A DNA stretch of 64,000 nucleotides from the NCBI RefSeq assembly GCF_001752395.1, contig NZ_MKEK01000001.1, positions 1,043,044 through 1,107,043 of the forward strand, read 5' to 3'. The notes below the pieces were generated by a model. The model had not been told where the DNA came from. It ran no database searches and saw nothing but the letters and a program-made list of their open reading frames with translations. Positions 16,471 to 27,376 of this stretch are shown in pieces. The DNA is from Rheinheimera salexigens. Lineage in GTDB: Bacteria; Pseudomonadota; Gammaproteobacteria; Enterobacterales; Alteromonadaceae. The translations under genes were made by a program, and so were the position numbers. Positions within the stretch are counted from its first letter, which is position 1. Each line of letters begins with the position of its first letter.

Positions 16471-18006
16471 TTAGAAGCTACAAAGTAGCTTGCCAGGTAT
16501 TAGGCTATTGAGTTTAAGTTGACGAATAACATTAGCACTTTGTTCGATATCGGGTGCAAAATACCGATCTTGCTGATAAAAACTAACGTGGTCGCGTAAT
16601 ATCTGCTTGGCTTGCTCCAGTACAGCTGTGGTTTTTAGTGGCGCTCTAAAATCCAGGCCTTGGGCGGCGGCTAAATATTCAACTGCTAATACGCCTAAAG
16701 TGTTTTCAGCCATATCGGCTAATCTGCGAGCAGCAAAGGTTGCCATAGAGACATGATCTTCTTGGTTTGCTGAAGTAGGTAAGCTATCCACCGACGCAGG
16801 ATGAGCCAGCGATTTGTTTTCTGATGCTAAAGCCGCAGCCGTTACTTGCGCTATCATAAAACCACTGTTGACGCCGCCATTAGGCACTAAAAACGGCGGT
16901 AACTTACTTAAGGTGGCATCAATTAACAATGCCATACGGCGCTCTGATATCGAGCCTATTTCAGCTATCACTAACGCTAAATTATCCGCGGCCATTGCTA
17001 CCGGTTCGGCATGGAAATTACCACCAGATAAAATATCGTTATCGTCAGCAAACACTAGCGGGTTATCGGTAACACCGTTGGCTTCTACCACTAAAACTGC
17101 TGCAGCATGGCGAATTTGGGTTAAGCAAGCGCCCATAACTTGTGGCTGACAGCGTAGGCTGTATGGATCTTGGACTTTTTCACAATTAGTATGCGACTGG
17201 CCAATCTCTGAATTATCCTGCAATAAATGGCGGTAAATAGCCGCAGAATCAATTTGACCTTGTTGGCCACGCGCTTGATGAATGCGGTCATCGAACGGTG
17301 AACGACTGCCCATCGCTGCTTCAACACTCATGGCGCCAATAACTGATCCAGCAGCAAATAAGTCTTCAGATTTAAATAAGCCTTCTAAGGCAAAGGCTGT
17401 AGAGGCTTGAGTACCATTTAACAGGGCTAAGCCTTCTTTTGCGGCTAAGGTAACAGGCTCTAAACCAGCAAATTTTAAACCTTCACGGGCATCATAAATT
17501 TGCCCTTTGTAGCTCACTTCACCTTCGCCAATTAATGGTAATACTAAATGGGCTAAGGGCGCTAAATCACCTGATGCACCCACCGAACCTTTTTTAGGGA
17601 TACACGGATACACTTGGGCATTAACCAATTTAATTAACGCTTCTATTACCTGTAATCGAATACCAGAAAAGCCACGAGCTAAAGAGTTAATCTTCAGCAC
17701 TAACATTAAACGTACAGTGCTGTCGTCCATTAAATCGCCATAACCAGCAGCATGCGATAATACGATAGAGCGTTGTAATAATTCTAACTCTTCAGTTTTA
17801 ATCTTAGTATTAGCCAGTAAACCAAAACCGGTGTTAATACCGTATACAACACGGTTTTGCTTCAGTACATTAGCGACACATTCTGCTGACTTGTCAATGG
17901 CGGCAATAGCAGATTTATCTAAGCTTAATTCCACTGCTTGTTGTTGTACTTGGCGTAATTCAGCCAAACTGAGCTGGCCCGGGACTAAATGTAATTTAAA
18001 GCTCAT
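16471..18006 (-). CDS. hutH: Histidine ammonia-lyase (HutH)
   Basis: First step of histidine degradation: removes ammonia from L-histidine to give urocanate. Soluble homotetramer. The self-made MIO cofactor triad A-S-G is present in [14 protein letters not shown] (about residue 145). Other family stretches: [19 protein letters not shown], and [14 protein letters not shown]. The 511-residue length is typical. It is the last gene of the hutC-hutU-hutH run, beginning 1 base after the hutU stop, so translation is likely coupled. HutC repression is expected. Confidence 0.98.
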   Translation of the reverse strand: MSFKLHLVPGQLSLAELRQVQQQAVELSLDKSAIAAIDKSAECVANVLKQNRVVYGINTGFGLLANTKIKTEELELLQRSIVLSHAAGYGDLMDDSTVRLMLVLKINSLARGFSGIRLQVIEALIKLVNAQVYPCIPKKGSVGASGDLAPLAHLVLPLIGEGEVSYKGQIYDAREGLKFAGLEPVTLAAKEGLALLNGTQASTAFALEGLFKSEDLFAAGSVIGAMSVEAAMGSRSPFDDRIHQARGQQGQIDSAAIYRHLLQDNSEIGQSHTNCEKVQDPYSLRCQPQVMGACLTQIRHAAAVLVVEANGVTDNPLVFADDNDILSGGNFHAEPVAMAADNLALVIAEIGSISERRMALLIDATLSKLPPFLVPNGGVNSGFMIAQVTAAALASENKSLAHPASVDSLPTSANQEDHVSMATFAARRLADMAENTLGVLAVEYLAAAQGLDFRAPLKTTAVLEQAKQILRDHVSFYQQDRYFAPDIEQSANVIRQLKLNSLIPGKLLCSF

Positions 18007-18007
18007 A

Positions 18008-19684
18008 TTATGACTCCGTGATCATAGGTAAATCTAAGTTTTGTTGTTTAGCACAGTCTTTGGCAATGTCATAACCGGCATCGGCATGGCGCATAACGCC
18101 AGTACCTGGGTCGTTCCACAACACTCGGCCTAAACGCGCTTCTGCAGCAGCAGTACCGTCGGCAACAATGACTACGCCACTATGTTGGCTGTAACCCATA
18201 CCAACACCGCCGCCATGGTGCAGTGATACCCAAGTGGCACCGCCAGCGGTATTTAGCATAGCGTTTAGTAGCGGCCAATCTGATACGGCATCTGAACCAT
18301 CTAACATGGCTTCAGTTTCGCGATTAGGGCTGGCGACAGAGCCTGAATCTAAGTGATCGCGGCCGATAACCAGTGGTGCTGATAATTCACCGCTTTTAAC
18401 CATGTCATTAAAAGCTTTAGCAACACGGGCGCGGTCTTTTAAACCAATCCAACAGATACGAGCGGGTAAACCTTGGAACTGAATTCGCTCTCTGGCCATA
18501 TCTAACCAGTTATGTAGATGTGCATCATCTGGTATTAATTCTTTAATTTTGGCATCAGTTTTATATATATCTTCCGGATCACCAGATAACGCCACCCAGC
18601 GGAATGGACCTATACCTTGGCAAAATAACGGTCGAATATAAGCCGGCACAAAACCTGGGAAATCAAACGCATTTTCTACGCCCATGTCTAACGCCATTTG
18701 ACGAATATTATTACCGTAATCGGTAGCAACGGCACCGCGTTGTTGCATGGTTAAAATAGCATTAACTTGCACAGCCATAGAGGTTTTAGCCGCATTTACC
18801 ACAGTATCTGGGTCTAGTTTGCGTTGCTCTACCGCTTGTTGCATTGTCCAACCCTGTGGTAAGTATCCGTTTAGTGGATCATGGGCTGAAGTTTGATCGG
18901 TCACAACATCTGGGGTAATACCGCGTTTAACTAATTCGGCAAACACATCAGCGGCATTGGCCACTAAACCAATCGAAGTTGGAGTATTGTCTTGTTGGGC
19001 TTGCTCTAATAACGCTAAGGCTTGATCTAAGTTATGCGCTTTTTTATCGACATAACCGGTTTTTAACCGAAAATCGATCCGGCTTTCATCAACATCACAA
19101 GCCAGCATATGAAACCCAGCCATGGTTGCTGCTAGGGGTTGTGCGCCACCCATGCCGCCTAAGCCGCCAGTTAAAATCCACTTATTAGCCGCATTACCAG
19201 CGAAGTGTTGTTTAGCCATAGCGACAAAAGTTTCGTAAGTGCCCTGAACAATGCCTTGGGTGCCAATATAGATCCATGAACCGGCAGTCATTTGGCCGTA
19301 CATCATCAGGCCTTTTTTATCTAATTCATTAAAGTGCTCCCAGTTAGCCCAAGCTGGCACTAAGTTTGAATTAGCAATTAATACTCTAGGGGCATCAGGG
19401 TGAGTAGGGAACACGCCGACTGGCTTGCCGCTTTGAATTAATAAGGTTTGGTTATCTTCTAAGCGTTCAAGTACGCTAACAATTTTATCATAGCACTGCC
19501 AATCCCGCGCGGCACGGCCAATACCACCATAGACCACTAGGGCTTGCGGATGCTCAGCCACTTCAGGATCTAAGTTGTTCATTAACATGCGTTTAGCAGC
19601 TTCAGTCTGCCAACTTTTGGTGCTAATACTATTGCCGCGATCGGCGCGAATAACACGACTTTCATCAATACGAGGATCAGTCAT
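18008..19684 (-). CDS. hutU: Urocanate hydratase (HutU)
   Basis: Second step of histidine degradation: hydrates urocanate to imidazolonepropionate, using tightly bound NAD+. The 558-residue protein shows the NAD-binding glycine-rich run [14 protein letters not shown], the active-site stretch [14 protein letters not shown], and [18 protein letters not shown] near the C-terminus. The ATG overlaps the TAA of hutC by one base (19684), and hutH follows after 1 base, so the three genes form one operon. Confidence 0.98.
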   Translation of the reverse strand: MTDPRIDESRVIRADRGNSISTKSWQTEAAKRMLMNNLDPEVAEHPQALVVYGGIGRAARDWQCYDKIVSVLERLEDNQTLLIQSGKPVGVFPTHPDAPRVLIANSNLVPAWANWEHFNELDKKGLMMYGQMTAGSWIYIGTQGIVQGTYETFVAMAKQHFAGNAANKWILTGGLGGMGGAQPLAATMAGFHMLACDVDESRIDFRLKTGYVDKKAHNLDQALALLEQAQQDNTPTSIGLVANAADVFAELVKRGITPDVVTDQTSAHDPLNGYLPQGWTMQQAVEQRKLDPDTVVNAAKTSMAVQVNAILTMQQRGAVATDYGNNIRQMALDMGVENAFDFPGFVPAYIRPLFCQGIGPFRWVALSGDPEDIYKTDAKIKELIPDDAHLHNWLDMARERIQFQGLPARICWIGLKDRARVAKAFNDMVKSGELSAPLVIGRDHLDSGSVASPNRETEAMLDGSDAVSDWPLLNAMLNTAGGATWVSLHHGGGVGMGYSQHSGVVIVADGTAAAEARLGRVLWNDPGTGVMRHADAGYDIAKDCAKQQNLDLPMITES

Positions 19685-20418
19685 TACATAGTCTCTCTGC
19701 TGGTGGGAAGTAAAAAGTTAAGGTGACCGCCTAAACGATAGCGGCTACCAGGTGATGTTAGGTAAGCTAAACTGACTGCGCCTTCACGGCTAAAAGTGCG
19801 TCGAGTTAAACGCAAACAGGGTTCAGCTTTTTTTAGCTGTAAATGTTGGCAAGTAAAATTATCTGGCCAAATAGATTCAACGGTATGCTCAGCTTCGGTT
19901 AGCGGAGCAATAAAGCTTAAATATTGATGCGGTGTTTGACTGCTAAAATCTTGCTTAATATAGTCTGGCACCAATACTGGACTGACATAACGGGCTTCAA
20001 GCTGTAGTGGTAATTGATTTTCTATATGCACAATTAACGAAAAATAAACTGGCTGATTACGCTTCAAACCTAGGGCTTCGGCAATAATGGCCGGGCAGGG
20101 CAACTCTGTTAATTGCACTAACTTGGCGTGATAAGTATTGCCGCGAGCATTAATTTCATCAGCAATATTTCGAATTTCTAATAAAGATGATTGTGATTTT
20201 AATGCAGCCACAAAGCTACCGACACCTTGGGTGCGATATAAAATACCCTGCTCGGTTAATTCTTGCAGTGCTCGGCGTGCGGTCATACGACTGACACTAA
20301 ATTGGCCTGCTAAATCATTTTCAGACGGTACTCGACTATGTTCAGGCCAAACGCCAATTTCAATTTGGCTTAGGATGTATTCTTTTATTTCTGCAAATTT
20401 TGCGATAGCCATGCCCAC
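19684..20418 (-). CDS. hutC: Histidine utilisation repressor HutC (GntR family)
   Basis: GntR/HutC-type transcription repressor released by urocanate. N-terminal winged helix (about 5-72) with [42 protein letters not shown]-terminal UTRA ligand domain (about 90-235). Length 244 is normal. It is the first gene of the hutC-hutU-hutH operon and divergent from hutI. A TTGTATATACAA palindrome lies 52 bases upstream of its start. The gene therefore appears to control itself as well as both hut directions. Confidence 0.95.
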   Translation of the reverse strand: MGMAIAKFAEIKEYILSQIEIGVWPEHSRVPSENDLAGQFSVSRMTARRALQELTEQGILYRTQGVGSFVAALKSQSSLLEIRNIADEINARGNTYHAKLVQLTELPCPAIIAEALGLKRNQPVYFSLIVHIENQLPLQLEARYVSPVLVPDYIKQDFSSQTPHQYLSFIAPLTEAEHTVESIWPDNFTCQHLQLKKAEPCLRLTRRTFSREGAVSLAYLTSPGSRYRLGGHLNFLLPTSRETM

Positions 20419-20469
20419 CCCCTAGCCTAGATTATGTTTATAGTTATATTAAAAAATAAAGCATCTTGG

Positions 20470-20481
20470 TTGTATATACAA
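20470..20481. promoter_or_regulatory. HutC operator-like palindrome between hutC and hutI
   Basis: TTGTATATACAA is a perfect 12-base palindrome, with flanks CTTGG and GCGG. It fits the TGTATATACA-type core known for HutC binding in gammaproteobacteria and lies midway between the divergent genes, so one site could control both. Motif match only. Confidence 0.75.
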
Positions 20482-20561
20482 GCGGTTCGGGGTAAATTAG
20501 TTTTATAAGTGACGATTAGCTTAAAATAATGTTCAGTTTTACCACTGAAAAGGAGCGCACT

Positions 20562-21830
20562 ATGCAAAATTCTAAACAACAGACTAAGCAAGATGCTATG
20601 CAGCAGTTTGATGGCGTATGGCTAAACGCAAATATTGCCACCATGCAGGATAATGGCAGCGCCTATGGCAGCATTAAAAAAGCCGCGTTAGCGATTAAAG
20701 ATGGCGTTATTGCTTATGTCGGGCCACAGGCTGAATTGCCGGCTTTTGATACTCTGGCAACGCCATTATATGACATGGCTGGACAGTGGGTTTTGCCCGG
20801 GCTAATTGATTGTCATACCCACTTAGTTTATGCCGGTAGTCGGGCCAATGAATTTGAAATGCGCTTAAACGGTGCTAATTATCAAGATATTGCCGCCGCT
20901 GGTGGCGGTATTAAATCGACCGTAGCAGCAACCCGACAAGCTTCAGAGCAACACCTGTTTGTTTTAGCCAAACAGCGCTTAAATACTCTATTATCGCAAG
21001 GCGTAACCACAGTGGAAATTAAATCTGGCTATGGCTTAGATTTAGAAAATGAAACTAAAATTCTTCAAGTCGCATCCTTACTAGACCAACACCATCCTAT
21101 TAGTATTAGTAAAACCTTTCTTGGTGCCCATGCCTTACCTGCTGAGTTTGCCAATGATGCCGATGGTTATATTGAATCTGTTTGTGCCATGTTGCCTATT
21201 TTGCAGCAACTCAACTTAATCGATGCCGTTGATGTGTTCTGTGAAAACATTGGCTTTAGTTTAGAGCAAACCCGCAAAGTGTTTGCCGCAGCTAAAGCGT
21301 TAGGTTTGCCGGTTAAAGCCCATGCTGAGCAATTATCGAATTTAGGCGGTAGTGCGTTAGTGGCTGAATTTGGCGGTTTATCGGCAGATCATATTGAGTT
21401 TTTGGATGAGGCAGGTGTACAAGCAATGGCAAAAGCGGGCACGGTAGCGGTATTGTTACCGGGCGCTTACTACTTTTTACGCGAAACCCAGCAGCCGCCT
21501 ATTGCGCTTTTACGCCAGCATGCTGTGCCAATGGCGATAGCTACTGATCTTAACCCTGGCACCTCACCGCTTTGCTCATTACCATTAATGTTAAATATGG
21601 CCTGCACCCTATTTCGTTTAACCCCAGAAGAAGCTTTACTTGGTGTCACTCGCCATGCAGCTAAAGCACTAGGCTTTGCTGATAGAGGTGTATTGGCGGC
21701 AGGAATGCGAGCTGACTTTGGTTGTTATGATATAAGTCAGCCGGCTGAATTGTGCTATCAATTTGGCGTTAGTACATTACAACAGTTAGTGATAGCAGGT
21801 AGCGAAGTTAATACTAAACATACTGCTTAA
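20562..21830 (+). CDS. hutI: Imidazolonepropionase (HutI)
   Basis: Third step of histidine degradation: opens the ring of imidazolonepropionate to give N-formimino-L-glutamate. Metal-dependent amidohydrolase with the HxH metal motif in [19 protein letters not shown], later histidines in LGAHALP and VKAHAEQLS, and aspartate in [11 protein letters not shown]. The start at 20562 is chosen because AGGAG precedes it by 7 bases; an upstream in-frame ATG (20529) lacks a ribosome site. From 20562 the protein is 422 residues. Divergent from hutC and convergent with hutG, whose stop is only 4 bases away. Confidence 0.96.
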   Translation: MQNSKQQTKQDAMQQFDGVWLNANIATMQDNGSAYGSIKKAALAIKDGVIAYVGPQAELPAFDTLATPLYDMAGQWVLPGLIDCHTHLVYAGSRANEFEMRLNGANYQDIAAAGGGIKSTVAATRQASEQHLFVLAKQRLNTLLSQGVTTVEIKSGYGLDLENETKILQVASLLDQHHPISISKTFLGAHALPAEFANDADGYIESVCAMLPILQQLNLIDAVDVFCENIGFSLEQTRKVFAAAKALGLPVKAHAEQLSNLGGSALVAEFGGLSADHIEFLDEAGVQAMAKAGTVAVLLPGAYYFLRETQQPPIALLRQHAVPMAIATDLNPGTSPLCSLPLMLNMACTLFRLTPEEALLGVTRHAAKALGFADRGVLAAGMRADFGCYDISQPAELCYQFGVSTLQQLVIAGSEVNTKHTA

Positions 21831-21834
21831 ATTA

Positions 21835-22905
21835 TCATTCTGCTGGTTGTTGCTGCTTGCCTTGAATAAAGGCATAAACTAATGCTGCCAAGGTTTGACC
21901 GGCTTCATTCATACCCGCCGCTAAGCCAGCTGGGTGCTGAGCAGGTGCCGCTTCGGCTAAATGTAAATACTGACTACGGGGCAGTTTGGCTAGTTGATAC
22001 ACAAACTGCTCTGCTGCTGCGACGCTAATACCACAATTAGTGAATGCACTAACGGGCATTAAACTAATGCTATCAGTATCGACTTCAATGCCGATAGGGT
22101 TGTTGCCTTGATTGATAAACTTAATACATTGCTCTAAAGCTTGGCGATAACTAAATTGTTGGCGCACAAAAATCTGTTGGTAACTGATAAATTCTGCACC
22201 GGCTTGCTTTAATAAAGCCAGATTGGCCGTAGAGTTTTTTAATTCATGTAAACCTAACACAAAATATTGAGCAAGTTTTTGCTGTTGCCACGCATAACTA
22301 AAGCCATTACCGCTATGCCGGCCTTCTATGGCTCTAAAGTCAGAGTGGGGGTCTAGGTTAGCGCAATTGACGGCTTGTTGGCTAACGCTAGCCAGAGCGC
22401 TAAGTATAGGGTAACTATTATTGTGGCCACCGCCAATAATTATCGGGTACAGCCCGGCGGCAAAAATTGCAGTAATAACCGGCTCTACCCGTTGGTCAAT
22501 AACGTTAACTAGTTGGCGTAGCTGCTGTAAGTGCTCGGTATTGCTGGCGCTAAGCTGAGTTGCTTGTGTTTGTAAATCGCTACAGTCTATCTCGCCTAAC
22601 AATAATATCTGTTTAGAGTCAATAAAGTCATTACTTTGTAAGTTTACAAATTTTGTTAAGAATGCCTGCCAGGCGTCGGCAGCACCGCCGGCACCTAAGT
22701 TTGCTCTAGGGCCAATATCTTCAGTAATACCCACTAATACATAACGACAACCCTGACTTTTACTTAGTGCCAATTGCTCAGCTAAGGCTAGCTCCGTTAA
22801 ATCAAGTGCGGTTTGCGGTAACTGTAGTTGTTGGCCTATACGCTGCTCGCCGGTTCTTGGCTGGCACAGGGTGTTTAACAACGTTGAATTAAAAAGTTTA
22901 AGCAT
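21835..22905 (-). CDS. hutG: Formimidoylglutamase (HutG), arginase family
   Basis: Last step of the four-enzyme hut pathway: hydrolyses formiminoglutamate to glutamate and formamide. Arginase-fold enzyme with the binuclear manganese motifs GGGHNNSYP, DPHSDFR and EVDTDSI. 356 residues. It is not in the hutCUH operon but convergent with hutI and 12 bases downstream of rraA, so it is probably expressed from the rraA promoter. Another ureohydrolase activity is possible from sequence alone, but the completeness of the local hut set supports HutG. Confidence 0.88.
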   Translation of the reverse strand: MLKLFNSTLLNTLCQPRTGEQRIGQQLQLPQTALDLTELALAEQLALSKSQGCRYVLVGITEDIGPRANLGAGGAADAWQAFLTKFVNLQSNDFIDSKQILLLGEIDCSDLQTQATQLSASNTEHLQQLRQLVNVIDQRVEPVITAIFAAGLYPIIIGGGHNNSYPILSALASVSQQAVNCANLDPHSDFRAIEGRHSGNGFSYAWQQQKLAQYFVLGLHELKNSTANLALLKQAGAEFISYQQIFVRQQFSYRQALEQCIKFINQGNNPIGIEVDTDSISLMPVSAFTNCGISVAAAEQFVYQLAKLPRSQYLHLAEAAPAQHPAGLAAGMNEAGQTLAALVYAFIQGKQQQPAE

Positions 22906-22917
22906 TATGGTGATTCT

Positions 22918-23403
22918 TTACTCAATATCTAAGGCATCAGGTGACATAATAATACCGGTGCTATCGGCATATAAGTGATCACCCGGTAAAAAAGTTACCC
23001 CAGCAAAATTAACCGGCACTTCAACTTCACCAAAGCCTTGATCGTCTGCACCAACGGGAATCGCATTAACCGCTTGAATACCAATATCAAAGTCTTCTAA
23101 TAAATCTAATTCTCGAACACTACCGTAACAGACGATACCTTCCCAATTATTAGTAGCCGCCATTGCTGCGAGTTCTGCATCAATAATGGCACGTCGTGCA
23201 GAACCACCGGCATCAATCAGTAACACCTTACCCACGCCTTGTTCAGACAAAACTTGACGAACTAAACCATTATCTTCAAAGCATTTAATGGTGGTAATTT
23301 GACCACCAAATGAGCGCCGACCGCCATAACTGGCAAAGATAGGCTCTACCACGTCGATAACATCGGCATAGAGATCACATAATTCTGAGGTATTATATTC
23401 CAT
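22918..23403 (-). CDS. rraA: Regulator of RNase E activity RraA
   Basis: Binds RNase E and inhibits mRNA decay; a ring-shaped trimer. The start [21 protein letters not shown] matches the usual RraA N-terminus; GGAG sits 7 bases before this ATG (23403), so the five extra residues from an upstream ATG at 23418 are not used. Conserved stretches: [43 protein letters not shown], and [13 protein letters not shown]. 161 residues, typical. It leads a two-gene unit with hutG. Confidence 0.95.
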   Translation of the reverse strand: MEYNTSELCDLYADVIDVVEPIFASYGGRRSFGGQITTIKCFEDNGLVRQVLSEQGVGKVLLIDAGGSARRAIIDAELAAMAATNNWEGIVCYGSVRELDLLEDFDIGIQAVNAIPVGADDQGFGEVEVPVNFAGVTFLPGDHLYADSTGIIMSPDALDIE

Positions 23404-23591
23404 TGAAAACTCCAGCAATTCTTAGTTGTTAAACCCTAGTATACGCTGCGTTACCTTAGGCTCAAACCTTTATTAAAGCTTAGCTAAAACTTAGCTAAAG
23501 CTTAACGATGGCAGTAAATATACTTCTATCAGTTGTAATAGGAAGATGTAGTTTGTTATTGTATTGCTAAGTATATTTTAGGTTAATTGTA

Positions 23592-25604
23592 GTGACAGTC
23601 GAAATTTTTGCCAGACTTACCGTTTATTCAACTCAGCTAGGGGTAGCGCTATTACTCAGCTACATGCTTTGGCAATTCAGTCGCATTTATCGGCAAAGTT
23701 ATATTCAATCTTGGTTGCTCGCTTTTACCGCCTTTTCGCTCTATCAAGCCTGTATTATCTGGCGGCAAGGGGGGCTATCTAACGCGTTCCTGAATGCCGG
23801 TTTAAATATTGTTGTCGTGGCCGCCAGTTATAGCTTTGCCGTGTTTTTATTATTAGGCATGCTGCAAACAAGGCCTGCTTTAGATAAAATAAGCCGATAT
23901 TTTACCCCGAGAAAACTGATTGTTAGCGCTATATTAGCCGGTGCCTTTAGTGTATTACCTTTTTACATTTTTGATGGCTTAGCCAATTGGCAAGACTATT
24001 TTCAAGCCGATTTACGTATTTTTATTATGGGCGTATTTCTATTAATTGCTGCTTTGGGCCTATGGCAACAATTAGAAAAGTCATTAGGACAACGTTTGTC
24101 AGTAATGAGCATGCTGGGCTGGGGCGCCTTATATATTTATTTTTCGCTATGGTTAATGTTTACCCCAGATAGGGTGATGTCTATCGAACGAGTGTTAATT
24201 TTTAAAAGTATCGAGTTGTTTTTACTCTGTAGTATGGGCTTAGCCTTACTGATTTGGTTACAAGAGCATGAACGCAATAATAATAAGCAGTTAACTAAGA
24301 AAACCCTGTATTTAGATACTCATGATCAGCTAACCGGCGCTTTGAATCGTGAAGCATTATTGTTGCAGCTAGATATGCAATTACAAATACAGCAAGATAA
24401 ACCGGTATATCTATTAATGCTGGGCTTAGATAAATTTAAAACGGTGAATGAATCAGTAGGGATAAAGCAGGGCGATAAAATATTACGTTTATTAGTCGAG
24501 CGCTTTAGCCGAAGTATTATTAAACCGGTATTGATTGCCCGCACCGGTGGCGATATTTTTGCCTTAGTCATTACCGATGTGGCAAATGATAAACAGCTAC
24601 AATTTACTCTGGAACATATTACCCAATTAGTGGAAAAGAATTTTGTTCTGGACTCAGGTGTATTGCAATTAAGTTGCAGTATTGGTTTTTCTTGCTATCC
24701 GGGTCATGCCGCTACCGCTGATACTTTATTGCAAAAAGCCAATATTGCGTTTCACCAAGCGAAACGGATCCAAAATCCTTGGTTGGCTTATCAACCCGGT
24801 ATGGAAGACGAAACCACACGCTTAATTAGCTGGGAAAATGATATTTTCGCGGCAATGGAACAGTCGCAATTGGTGTTATATTTTCAACCGCAGTTATGCT
24901 TACACCAGAATAAGCTAGATGGCTTTGAAGTGTTGATTAGATGGCAGCATCCGACTAAAGGCTTATTAATGCCCGGTGATTTTTTACCCTATGTCGAGCA
25001 ATTAGGCTTAAGTCGTCAGCTGGATGTGTGGATTTTACAGCAGGCCATTAAAACGTTACAAAGGTGGCAGCAGCAAAATGTGTTTATTCCACTAGCGGTT
25101 AATATGTCGCCATTACATTTTCAGCAGGAAGGACTAAAAGCAAAAATTCAACAGTTTTTGCTGCAATATAATGTGTCACCGCAAATGTTAGAGCTAGAAA
25201 TTACTGAAAACACCGCTATGCATGATATGGAAATTGGATCTAACCTGGTTATTGAATTGCAGCAAATGGGGATTCGGGTGTCGATTGATGATTTTGGTAC
25301 TGGTTATTCATCGCTAGCTTATTTACGCCAAATGCCCATAGATAAAATCAAAATTGATCGCAGCTTTATTGCTGAAATGGCCAAAAATGATTCGGATATG
25401 ATGATCGTAAAAACCATGATTCAATTAGCCCATGGTTTAGGTAAGCGTATTTTAGCCGAAGGTGTTGAGGCAGAAGTGCAACTCGATTTATTACGTAGTA
25501 TGGGTTGTGATGCGGTGCAGGGTTATTATTATGCTAGACCGTTAGCGGAAGTGGATGCCTTAGCGTTTAGCGCTGCTTTGGCATCAGAAGTTAAGAAGGC
25601 CTAA
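23592..25604 (+). CDS. Membrane GGDEF/EAL protein, probable c-di-GMP phosphodiesterase
   Basis: GTG start at 23592. The N-terminal ~215 residues hold about six or seven membrane segments (for example LGVALLLSYMLWQF, IFIMGVFLLIAALGLWQQL), an uncharacterised membrane sensor. A GGDEF domain (about 240-405) follows; its motif reads GGDIF in RTGGDIFALV, so the catalytic glutamate is replaced and cyclase activity is unlikely. The C-terminal EAL domain (about 415-665) looks intact: EVLIRW (EAL position), VNMSP, LELEITEN, SIDDFGTGYSSL, IKIDRSF, AEGVE and QGYYYARPL. It should therefore hydrolyse c-di-GMP, with the GGDEF domain perhaps sensing GTP. Its end overlaps the convergent DUF971 gene by 14 bases. 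Confidence 0.92.
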   Translation: MTVEIFARLTVYSTQLGVALLLSYMLWQFSRIYRQSYIQSWLLAFTAFSLYQACIIWRQGGLSNAFLNAGLNIVVVAASYSFAVFLLLGMLQTRPALDKISRYFTPRKLIVSAILAGAFSVLPFYIFDGLANWQDYFQADLRIFIMGVFLLIAALGLWQQLEKSLGQRLSVMSMLGWGALYIYFSLWLMFTPDRVMSIERVLIFKSIELFLLCSMGLALLIWLQEHERNNNKQLTKKTLYLDTHDQLTGALNREALLLQLDMQLQIQQDKPVYLLMLGLDKFKTVNESVGIKQGDKILRLLVERFSRSIIKPVLIARTGGDIFALVITDVANDKQLQFTLEHITQLVEKNFVLDSGVLQLSCSIGFSCYPGHAATADTLLQKANIAFHQAKRIQNPWLAYQPGMEDETTRLISWENDIFAAMEQSQLVLYFQPQLCLHQNKLDGFEVLIRWQHPTKGLLMPGDFLPYVEQLGLSRQLDVWILQQAIKTLQRWQQQNVFIPLAVNMSPLHFQQEGLKAKIQQFLLQYNVSPQMLELEITENTAMHDMEIGSNLVIELQQMGIRVSIDDFGTGYSSLAYLRQMPIDKIKIDRSFIAEMAKNDSDMMIVKTMIQLAHGLGKRILAEGVEAEVQLDLLRSMGCDAVQGYYYARPLAEVDALAFSAALASEVKKA

Positions 25605-26022
25605 AATTAATGGCAATACTGGCTTCACGATTAGCATTTGCAGCACTGAGTCGCTGTAAATAATCTTGCCAAAGAGTGGCTTGATTAGTGGCTAATTGCT
25701 GCAGGTATTGCCAACTATAAATGCCACTATCATGACCATCATCAAAGACAATTTTAACCGCATATTGGCCTACCGCTACTAGCTGCTTTATGCCGACCTG
25801 TTTTTTATTGCTGACTAATATGGGATTGCCATGACGGCGAACTTCTGCCGACGGTGAATACACCCGCAAAAATTCAGCCGTCAGGCTAGCTTGTTTAATA
25901 TTAGGGCTGTTTTTTTCCGATGATTGCTGCTCTGTAAAATTCTGTTCAGCAAAGTGAACATCAAGCACACGGCGTTGCTTATGATAGTGTAGCCGTGTGA
26001 CATGGACTTCAGAATCGCTCAT
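25591..26022 (-). CDS. DUF971 domain protein downstream of hslVU
   Basis: 143-residue protein with a DUF971 (gamma-butyrobetaine hydroxylase N-terminal-like) domain: EFLRVYSPSAEVRRHG, VAVGQYAVKIVFDDGHDSGIYSWQYLQQLA. Function unknown; the domain has been associated with iron-sulfur proteins. Its position 2 bases after hslU is common in gammaproteobacteria, suggesting co-transcription with the protease genes. The region between the first strand and EFLRVY contains a low-complexity insert (EQNFTEQQSSEKNSPN). The 3' end overlaps the convergent GGDEF/EAL gene. Confidence 0.88.
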   Translation of the reverse strand: MSDSEVHVTRLHYHKQRRVLDVHFAEQNFTEQQSSEKNSPNIKQASLTAEFLRVYSPSAEVRRHGNPILVSNKKQVGIKQLVAVGQYAVKIVFDDGHDSGIYSWQYLQQLATNQATLWQDYLQRLSAANANREASIAINFRPS

Positions 26023-26024
26023 AA

Positions 26025-27365
26025 TTACAGAATATACCGACTTAAATCGTCATCTTTCACTAAAGCACCTAGATGTTTTTCAACATAAGCAGCATCTACT
26101 TCTATTTGCTCACCTGCATGATCGGCAGCGTCATAAGATATTTCATCTAGTAAACGTTCCATCACGGTGTATAAACGTCGGGCACCAATATTCTCAGTGG
26201 TTTCGTTTACTTGCCAAGCAGCCGCCGCTAAGCTTTTTATCCCGCTTTCAGTAAAGCTAAGCTTTACGCCTTCAGTCGCAAGCATGGCACTGCTTTGTTC
26301 GGTCAGTGATGCTCTTGGTTCAGTTAAAATACGTTCGAAGTCGTGAGCACTTAACGCTTCTAATTCAACTCTGATCGGCAGGCGACCTTGCAATTCTGGT
26401 ATTAAGTCAGACGGTTTGCTCATTTGAAACGCGCCAGAAGCAATAAATAAGATATGGTCAGTTTTAACGATGCCATGTTTAGTATTAACGGTACAGCCTT
26501 CGATTAACGGTAGTAAATCGCGCTGTACGCCTTCGCGTGATACATCTGGACCACTGGTTTCACCGCGCTTACAGACTTTGTCAATCTCATCCAGAAACAC
26601 AATACCATTTTGTTCTACCGCTTCTAACGCGGCAGCTTTTAATTCTTCTGGGTTAATTAAACGCGCCGCTTCTTCATCAATTAGCTGCTTTAACGCATCT
26701 TTGATTTTTAGCTTACGTTTTTTTGTCTTGTCGTTACCCAAGCTTTGGAACATGCTTTGTAACTGCGATGTCATTTCTTCCATGCCAGGAGGGGCCATTA
26801 TTTCCACCCCCATATTAGCCTGCATAAGTTCTAGTTCAATTTCTTTATCGTCTAACTGACCTTCGCGCAGTTTTTTACGAAAAACCTGTCGGGTATGGCT
26901 ATCGGTATTATTTTTGCTGCTGTTATCAGAATCTTGCCAATCTGATTTTGCAGCAGGCAATAAAATATCCAAAATCCGTTCTTCAGCGGCTTCTTCAGCA
27001 CGATGGCGGTTTTTGGCTATTGCTTGTTCGCGCAACATTTTTACCGCGCTGTCTGCTAGGTCACGGATAATACTTTCCACTTCTTTACCGACATAACCGA
27101 CTTCAGTGAATTTAGTCGCTTCAACTTTTATAAAAGGCGCATTGGCTAGTTTAGCTAAGCGCCGAGCAATTTCGGTTTTACCTACCCCAGTTGGGCCTAT
27201 CATTAGAATGTTCTTCGGCGTAATTTCTTGACGTAGTGCTGGGTCAAGTTGCATCCGCCGCCAGCGGTTACGTAAGGCAATGGCCACTGCGCGTTTAGCA
27301 CTATTTTGGCCAATAATGTGCCGATCTAATTCATGGACAATTTCTCTTGGTGTCATATCAGACAT
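26025..27365 (-). CDS. hslU: HslU ATPase subunit of the HslVU protease
   Basis: AAA+ unfoldase that feeds substrates into the HslV peptidase chamber. Starts [20 protein letters not shown]; Walker [16 protein letters not shown] (about 56-70), an intermediate I-domain (about 110-230), Walker [12 protein letters not shown], sensor region [10 protein letters not shown], and C-terminal helical domain ending in SRYIL, the tail that docks into HslV. 446 residues, typical. It lies 11 bases after hslV and 2 bases before the DUF971 gene. Part of the heat-shock regulon in relatives; no promoter was assigned here. Confidence 0.98.
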   Translation of the reverse strand: MSDMTPREIVHELDRHIIGQNSAKRAVAIALRNRWRRMQLDPALRQEITPKNILMIGPTGVGKTEIARRLAKLANAPFIKVEATKFTEVGYVGKEVESIIRDLADSAVKMLREQAIAKNRHRAEEAAEERILDILLPAAKSDWQDSDNSSKNNTDSHTRQVFRKKLREGQLDDKEIELELMQANMGVEIMAPPGMEEMTSQLQSMFQSLGNDKTKKRKLKIKDALKQLIDEEAARLINPEELKAAALEAVEQNGIVFLDEIDKVCKRGETSGPDVSREGVQRDLLPLIEGCTVNTKHGIVKTDHILFIASGAFQMSKPSDLIPELQGRLPIRVELEALSAHDFERILTEPRASLTEQSSAMLATEGVKLSFTESGIKSLAAAAWQVNETTENIGARRLYTVMERLLDEISYDAADHAGEQIEVDAAYVEKHLGALVKDDDLSRYIL

Positions 27366-27376
27366 AAGGTACCTAC

